Assembly: GCA_049472395.1 (NCBI GenBank)
Contig: JBLIRR010000002.1
Location: 62,001 to 126,000 of the forward strand
From: JBLIRR01 sp049472395
Lineage (GTDB): Bacteria; SZUA-182; DTGQ01; JBLIRR01
Length of the DNA stretch: 64,000 nucleotides
Direction: 5' to 3'
Shown here: positions 59,019-64,000 of the stretch, piece by piece
Position numbering within the stretch: the first letter of the stretch is position 1
How the letters are laid out: each line of letters starts with the position of its first letter
Position numbers and translations under genes: made by a program
Notes under the pieces: model-generated
Told to the model about the DNA's origin: nothing
What the model saw: only the letters and a program-made list of their open reading frames with translations
Database searches by the model: none

Positions 59019-59141
59019 TTACAAGGAAGTAATTAATGCGAATAAGGCTATTACTATAAGCACTACAACGACGATCCAAAAAAGAAGTTTATTCCCCTTC
59101 TTTTTACTTTCCTTTTTAGGCCTTTTTTTGATTTTTACCAA
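59019..59141 (-). CDS. Small single-helix membrane peptide (40 residues)
   Basis: A TTG start at 59141, seven bases after GGGAG, opens a 40-codon ORF: a very basic N-terminus (VKIKKRPKKESKKKGNK) followed by one strong membrane helix (LLFWIVVVVLIVIALFALI). The pattern resembles small tail-anchored membrane proteins. It lies between the cold-shock terminator and the ABC operon, on the minus strand. The start codon and expression need support. Confidence 0.5.
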   Translation of the reverse strand: MVKIKKRPKKESKKKGNKLLFWIVVVVLIVIALFALITSL

Positions 59142-59272
59142 AACATGACTCCCGCTATTTATAACGATCAGAACTAGAAGATTATATAGTCTCCATTTTA
59201 GAAAAATTTTAGGCTATTCACAAGAGGCAGACCCTGAAAATCTCAATATGACACTATAAGAATTTTATATCG

Positions 59273-62200
59273 TTATTCAGTCCTGAGGGAGCTTAAGAGG
59301 TTGCCGCGCAGAGAAACCAATGTGGCGAGGAGTATCCAGATTGTGCCGCTTGCCATGATCGCTCCTGTTATGAGGCCCAGCCAATTCCACGGGATCTGCC
59401 CTCCGGGAGAAAGGAGAGCCGGCAAAAGCGAGATACATGAAGGTACAAGGCCACAGATAAGCCCAGCACCTAATAAAAACCCATGTTCATAGAAAAGCAG
59501 CCTGACCAATGTTACACGGCTAAATCCCACTGCCCGGAGCAGCGCAAGCTCTCCCCGACGTTCCAAAACATTTCTTAAAAGAACAATCCCCATTCCAATG
59601 CTTCCTAGTATCAATCCGAGCCCGCCAAGGGTGAGATAAATGGAAAGATAGGTGGTCTCCACTCTGTTAAATTCAGCAAGGCGCTCGGCAGCAGGCATTA
59701 TCGAAAGTCCCATATCCTGCATGACATCGGAAAGAAGCGCAGAAAGCCGTGAAGCATCTTTTTCCATGCCATCCACAAGAAACGCACGAGCACCGCTTAT
59801 GGAAGGAAAGTGCCGTATAAACGCATCCTGCGAAATCACGATGCTTCCCTGGAAGATGGAATTGGCCAATCCTCCCACAAGTTTTATGCGGAGGGGGCGG
59901 CCTCTCTCGTCGGTATACGTTAAGATGTCACCGATGGATTTACCAAGGCCCCACACAATAACCGTATGGTCGGCAATTGCCGGTATCGTCTCGTCACCTT
60001 CCTTTGGAACAAGACTCATCCATGGATTTTTATTATCCACCTCATTTGTCCATTGCGTAAAAGTAAATGCCCTCCTTTGAGCAAGTTGTTCAGGACGGAT
60101 GCCCACTATGTGCGGTTTTTGAACACGGTTTAAATTCAAACAGCTCGCATCATCACCCTCCCGAACATACAGATGAACAAAATTAACATTTTCAAGCTCA
60201 TGAGGATCGATTCCGAACTGTTCCTTGCCCTTTGTGGTATTTAAATCATAGAGAATAGGAAGGGTCGTCTCGCCATAGAGGATAAATCCACCTGTCCCTG
60301 ATTCTCTCCGGTAAAGCTCCTTCAAGGGATTATGACGGTTTGCAGCAACAGAGAAAATAAGAAAAATCCCACATGCTAAGATCCCGACAGTCGCAATGCT
60401 CCGGCCTCTTTTCCTGCTGCAGTTCCGGATACCCATCCCTGCAAGAGTTGGTGTTCTGATAATTCGAGTCTTAAGGAGGATTTTTAAGAGCATATAACAT
60501 AATCCCACCATGCTTATGAGCATCAGAGAACCTGCCATGAAAAAAGCAGTGCCCACTTCCTTTCCTTTCGCCGGATCTTTGACAAGAAGTATCAATAGAA
60601 CACCGAAGCTGGCACTTATAATAATGAAGAGGATGCCCCGTGATTTGCCGCTGTCTGAATAGGCGCTTTCATTCGGTATGTAATTGAGCAATGCGCGGAT
60701 GGGGTGCCTTCTGTGTTGGTGCATGGTAATCCACATAACGAGGAGTGCGCCCACAACACCGGCAATAAAGCCTATGCATACTGTGTTCAGGGTTATATGA
60801 AAGCTGATGGCAGAGGTCCCTACCGTTCCCCTCCACACCGTCCCTAAGGCATAAATGGTCAGCTTTGTGTAGAGGAGCGCGCCTCCTACTCCGAGAAAAC
60901 CACCGAGAAGAGCAATAATGCCCCCTTCCACAAGAAGAAGCCATTGTATCTGTGTGTGTGAAAATCCCAGGGCACGAAGTATACCCCTCTCGCTTAAGCG
61001 ATGTTCCAGGCTTAAGATAAAAAAGAGGCTCAATAATACTAATGCAGCTGCGATAATAAAAAAGCTGAGCCCCACAAATAAATGACCAAAATCCACTCCT
61101 TCTCTGCCTGCCCGGGTCCCCTCCTCACGGACAGCAGTGAAAATGTAACCCAATGATGAGGGGGTGAGAGTATCCATAATGCGGGAGGCGAGTATCGCAG
61201 GGGTAGAGGTATCACTCGGATATCGGACGGAGGTTATTGTCCCGAAACGGTTTTCCCACATTTTTCTTGCTGCGGCGAGCGTGATAAAGGCCTTCGGCGT
61301 TCCCCGATAGGTGTCCCAGTATTCCTCATCCTTTGCACGGATGATGCTAAGGTCAATATCAACGCCAGGGTCCCAATCCCGACAATTATCACTATCAGCA
61401 AGACCCGGAAAATGCGGCATAAGTTCTTTATCCGCATAATTGCCTTTTATCGGGACAATTGATTGTACCACAAAGCGCGATTTTTTCTCCACGACTTTTT
61501 TCATGCTCTCGACTACATAATAGAGAAGTTCTATCGAATCTCCTTCACGCACTGAAAGATCATCGGCGAGCCATTTGTTAATGATGATCTCATCATCCCT
61601 CATGTTCCGGGGGACGAGGGGCTCACCCGGTGCAGACACAAAGGAATAGGGAGTCATTCTGCCCCTTGAGCGAAACTGATTTATAAAATAGGTAAATACA
61701 CCCTGTGCCCCCTCCTGAGCCTTTAATGCTGCATCCATCACCGATTTTTCAATAAACACCCGATCAGAGCGAAGCTCAATTACTGCTCTGCCGGGTAATT
61801 GAGCAAGAGTCAATCCTGCATCCTGCAGGGTGAAATGTTCTCTCATGGCATGCTGAATTTTTTCCTTCGTCAACATGTCTTCTGGGTTTTGTGCGATCAG
61901 CATCATATTTGCCTGCGAAGGATGCCCTATTTTTTTTGACAAGTGTGCGATCGAAATAAATACATTATAGGGTGCAACCTGATTCGCCCGAAGGCTGAAA
62001 CGGCCGAATTGTTCATCCGACGCAACACCGATGACGGTGAGGGGAAGAGTAATCGATAGGTGTGCATCGGATACAAGGGGCGCATCATGGGGCAGTCTGC
62101 TCACGTTTTCAATACGAAGAAGTATTGTATCGCCTTCCTTCACACCGAGCCGGGAGGCCACCTTTTGATTTATCACAGCGCCCTCTTCCGGGATCGAGGC

Positions 62201-62575
62201 GAAAGAAACAGGATGGGGATTAAGCGCAAAGAAACGCTCATCAACACCGAGAACCTGCACCTGGTTTACCCTGTGTGTGCCTCCCTTACTGATAGCAATC
62301 CCATTAAGACGAAGCACAGGAGCGGCATCTGTCCGAAGGCTCGCGGCCATTGCAATGATAAGTTCTTCCCGAAAGAGACGATCACGCGCATCCAAAGCAA
62401 ATTCTGTTCTGCCAAGACGTGCTGTAACCAGATGCTCCAGGCTATACTGCACGGAATCACCAACCAACAGAGCGCCCGTCAGTATTGCAATACTCACCCC
62501 TGCACCCAGCAGGATGGCCAGATTTATTCGCCAGTAATATATGAGACTTCGAATAATGAGCTTTGACCGTCTCAT
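59273..62575 (-). CDS. Large ABC transporter permease with two FtsX domains
   Basis: This 1100-residue permease has an N-terminal helix, a long periplasmic region, a first FtsX domain near residues 510-650 (SFFIIAAALVLLSLFFILSLEHRLSERGILRALGF), two further helices, and a second set with SIATVGILACGIFLIFS and, at the end, LGGLGLILGSIGMGIVLLRNV. Two FtsX modules in one chain mean a single polypeptide can replace the usual permease pair. Its start overlaps the ATPase stop by four bases. Homologues in Planctomycetes/Verrucomicrobia-like genomes often stand beside PQQ-repeat proteins, as here. Base composition appears more GC-rich than the rest of the window. Confidence 0.85.
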   Translation of the reverse strand: MRRSKLIIRSLIYYWRINLAILLGAGVSIAILTGALLVGDSVQYSLEHLVTARLGRTEFALDARDRLFREELIIAMAASLRTDAAPVLRLNGIAISKGGTHRVNQVQVLGVDERFFALNPHPVSFASIPEEGAVINQKVASRLGVKEGDTILLRIENVSRLPHDAPLVSDAHLSITLPLTVIGVASDEQFGRFSLRANQVAPYNVFISIAHLSKKIGHPSQANMMLIAQNPEDMLTKEKIQHAMREHFTLQDAGLTLAQLPGRAVIELRSDRVFIEKSVMDAALKAQEGAQGVFTYFINQFRSRGRMTPYSFVSAPGEPLVPRNMRDDEIIINKWLADDLSVREGDSIELLYYVVESMKKVVEKKSRFVVQSIVPIKGNYADKELMPHFPGLADSDNCRDWDPGVDIDLSIIRAKDEEYWDTYRGTPKAFITLAAARKMWENRFGTITSVRYPSDTSTPAILASRIMDTLTPSSLGYIFTAVREEGTRAGREGVDFGHLFVGLSFFIIAAALVLLSLFFILSLEHRLSERGILRALGFSHTQIQWLLLVEGGIIALLGGFLGVGGALLYTKLTIYALGTVWRGTVGTSAISFHITLNTVCIGFIAGVVGALLVMWITMHQHRRHPIRALLNYIPNESAYSDSGKSRGILFIIISASFGVLLILLVKDPAKGKEVGTAFFMAGSLMLISMVGLCYMLLKILLKTRIIRTPTLAGMGIRNCSRKRGRSIATVGILACGIFLIFSVAANRHNPLKELYRRESGTGGFILYGETTLPILYDLNTTKGKEQFGIDPHELENVNFVHLYVREGDDASCLNLNRVQKPHIVGIRPEQLAQRRAFTFTQWTNEVDNKNPWMSLVPKEGDETIPAIADHTVIVWGLGKSIGDILTYTDERGRPLRIKLVGGLANSIFQGSIVISQDAFIRHFPSISGARAFLVDGMEKDASRLSALLSDVMQDMGLSIMPAAERLAEFNRVETTYLSIYLTLGGLGLILGSIGMGIVLLRNVLERRGELALLRAVGFSRVTLVRLLFYEHGFLLGAGLICGLVPSCISLLPALLSPGGQIPWNWLGLITGAIMASGTIWILLATLVSLRGNLLSSLRTE

Positions 62576-63285
62576 GGCTTACTTTGAGGTGTGAGATGTC
62601 CGTCATACAGAGAATAAATGCGATCCATATACCGGGCGAGCATGGCAGAGTGCGTGACGATGATGAGAATGATCCCACACTCCTTGTTAAGTTCAAAGAG
62701 CAGGTGCGCAAGATCCTCTGCCAACGAACGATCAAGCGATCCTGTTGGTTCATCCGCAAGAAGAATTTTGGGGGAATTAATAAGTGCGCGGACAACTGCA
62801 ACGCGCTGGCGCTCTCCACCTGAGAGCTGAGAGGGCCAGAAGTCCATTCTCTCGCCAAGTCCTACCCGTTTGAGAAGGTATCGCGCCCTTTCATGATCCT
62901 TTTTATCGGATTTTTTCCGCGCTCCCCGCCGCGCCATTGTAGGTATAAGCACATTCTCAAAGACAGTGCACTGTGGAAGGAGATGATGGAGTTGAAAAAT
63001 AAAACCGATATCCCTGCTTCTCATGAGGGAAAGCTGTCTATCCGGCATTTTTGATATATCTTTTCCGTCAAAGATTACGCTCCCAGACGAGGGGCGGTCC
63101 AATCCCCCTATAATATTCAAAAGTGTGCTTTTTCCCGACCCGGACGGTCCGACTATGGCAATCGATTCACCTTGAGCCACAGTAAGGGTAATATCCCGGA
63201 GGACTGATACAGGACCCTTCCCCGCTCCTCCATCAAAATATTTGGCAATATGATCAAGAGTAAGTATGATGTGGTTTTCTGTCAT
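62572..63285 (-). CDS. ABC transporter ATPase of the double-FtsX permease
   Basis: The ATPase has Walker A GPSGSGKST, the Q-loop in FIFQLHHLLPQCTVFENVLIP, signature LSGGERQRVAVVRAL, Walker B ILLADEPTGSLD and the H-loop VTHS, as in the LolD/MacB branch. The frame extends to an ATG at 63354, but that would overlap the PQQ-repeat gene by 50 bases; ATG 63285 keeps the gap at about 20 bases. It is coupled with the permease by a four-base overlap. Confidence 0.9.
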   Translation of the reverse strand: MTENHIILTLDHIAKYFDGGAGKGPVSVLRDITLTVAQGESIAIVGPSGSGKSTLLNIIGGLDRPSSGSVIFDGKDISKMPDRQLSLMRSRDIGFIFQLHHLLPQCTVFENVLIPTMARRGARKKSDKKDHERARYLLKRVGLGERMDFWPSQLSGGERQRVAVVRALINSPKILLADEPTGSLDRSLAEDLAHLLFELNKECGIILIIVTHSAMLARYMDRIYSLYDGHLTPQSKP

Positions 63286-63304
63286 GATGGGCCTGATTTT
63301 CCTA

Positions 63305-64000
63305 CTATTCCTCCTTCGGTGGTCCAAAGGTGTATACCCGTCCATCTTCTGCACTTATCACAATGATTCCACAGGCGATAGCAGGAGAGGAAGTAATCGC
63401 TCCACCGATCTCATAGGACCACACCTTTTTCCCATCCGAAGCTCTCACCATATAGACCCGTCCATCATGTGATCCCACCACCACTCTATCTGTGCACAGG
63501 ACAGGTGAACTATCGATCTCGCCACGGCTTCGGAATTTCCATATCCTTTTCCCATTTTTTCGATTGATACAATAAAGGAACCCATCCCGGCAGCCTATAA
63601 CTACTCTGTCTTTGTTAATCGCCGGTGAAGAGAAAAAAGCAGATCCTTCTCTCTCATTTCCATACTCCCATACGATCTTGTGTGTCGCAACATCAATGCA
63701 CATGACTTTATTCCCATAGTTCCCGACAAAGGCATAGTTATCAGCACAGGCGGCCGAGCCGGCTATGTAAGAGCCGGTATCGATGGTGCCTATGACTTTC
63801 CCCTCGGCGCCTGAGAGGACGTGAATCTGCGCATCGCATCCCCCAAAAACAACCCGCCCTTGATAAACAGATGGTGTACCATTAATGTAATTCTCCGTTT
63901 TATACGACCATACCTTTTTTCCTGAGACTGAATCAACACAGTATATGGAATTATCATAACTACCAACGAGTATCCATTGTGCTTTCCCATCTGGTGAGGG
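63305..64000 (-). CDS. PQQ-like beta-propeller repeat protein, 5' end outside window
   Basis: The frame is continuous across the window edge (no stop between 63305 and 64000 on the minus strand). Repeats of about 40 residues end in the pattern (A/D)G.(K)(V/I)W.(Y/F), for example SGKKVWSYKTE, THKIVWEYGNE, NGKRIWKFRSR and DGKKVWSYEIGG, separated by SSPA or GTPSV loops. BamB-like PQQ propellers are usually periplasmic; a lipoprotein or signal sequence would lie beyond the window. It precedes the ABC ATPase and permease and probably forms their periplasmic or regulatory partner. Confidence 0.85.
   Translation of the reverse strand, partial: PSPDGKAQWILVGSYDNSIYCVDSVSGKKVWSYKTENYINGTPSVYQGRVVFGGCDAQIHVLSGAEGKVIGTIDTGSYIAGSAACADNYAFVGNYGNKVMCIDVATHKIVWEYGNEREGSAFFSSPAINKDRVVIGCRDGFLYCINRKNGKRIWKFRSRGEIDSSPVLCTDRVVVGSHDGRVYMVRASDGKKVWSYEIGGAITSSPAIACGIIVISAEDGRVYTFGPPKEE

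Noticed and set aside
1..64000. tRNA, rRNA and metabolite riboswitches
   Set aside because: Intergenic gaps were read for T-loop-like, rRNA and c-di-GMP riboswitch (GEMM) core motifs; none was convincing. Covariance-model searches would be decisive.

Overview
The window comes from a diderm (Gram-negative type) bacterium. It encodes many signal-peptide proteins, outer-membrane beta-barrels ending in the usual C-terminal Phe, LolCDE/MacB-type ABC transporters, an ECF sigma/anti-sigma pair with Spy/CpxP-like periplasmic proteins, and two sigma-54 activators. Base composition is AT-rich overall. The ABC operon at the right end looks distinctly more GC-rich. I cannot assign a phylum from the sequence. 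The mix (CHASE2 cyclase with FecR/TPR/barrel partner, multihaem cytochrome, Ycf46/Ycf35 genes, DUF2157-GDYXXLXY, PQQ-repeat/ABC operon) fits an uncultured environmental lineage of the Desulfobacterota/Nitrospirota/Planctomycetes/candidate-phylum kind. No rRNA, tRNA, CRISPR array, phage or intact insertion sequence was seen.

Layout. 1-2.4 kb: 3' end of a large FG-GAP/Calx-beta-like surface protein. 2.5-2.9 kb: a DUF167 gene. 3.0-6.5 kb (minus): Ycf46-like AAA+ ATPase, Ycf35/DUF1257, DUF2997, a small related ORF and a zinc-ribbon/HhH protein, apparently one operon. 6.6-10.2 kb (minus): ABC ATPase, permease and outer-membrane barrel behind a good sigma-70 promoter. 10.5-12.9 kb: secreted caspase-fold-like protein with thrombospondin-3 calcium repeats. 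14.1-15.2 kb: small membrane-anchored BON-like paralogues behind a strong sigma-54 promoter. 15.4-21.2 kb: CHASE2 nucleotide cyclase and a FecR-TPR-outer-membrane-barrel fusion. 21.4-27.7 kb: Big-domain protein, GAF/sigma-54 activator, PilZ protein, DUF2157/GDYXXLXY pair and a lipoprotein. 27.8-29.5 kb: a decayed patch with a truncated sigma-54-type ammonium transporter gene, a pyrophosphatase remnant and a relic of an activator gene. 30-34.6 kb: secreted multihaem cytochrome and a large secreted protein preceded by a truncated paralogue. 34.7-37.5 kb: frameshifted small membrane gene, macrodomain protein and NifA-like activator. 37.6-45.3 kb (minus): CPA2 antiporter, an FtsH-like ATPase whose peptidase is replaced by an apparent Sm/Hfq-like domain, and the TgpA-DUF58-MoxR operon. 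45.6-57.3 kb: subtilisin, Pro/Thr-rich and two Gly/Tyr-rich repeat proteins, Spy/ECF/anti-sigma/Spy cluster, and a TPR-DUF3857-transglutaminase protein. 57.5-59.1 kb: response regulator, cold-shock gene with a textbook terminator, and a 40-residue membrane peptide. 59.3-64 kb (minus): PQQ-repeat protein, ABC ATPase and a 1100-residue permease.

The most unusual items are the FtsH-like/Sm-like fusion (39.1-40.6 kb), the Ycf46-Ycf35-DUF2997-zinc-ribbon operon (3-6.5 kb), the CHASE2 cyclase with an altered substrate-binding pair, the sigma-54 promoters in front of small BON-like proteins and the truncated amt, and a dispersed family of short inverted repeats. All functional statements rest on reading motifs by eye; no database search was possible.
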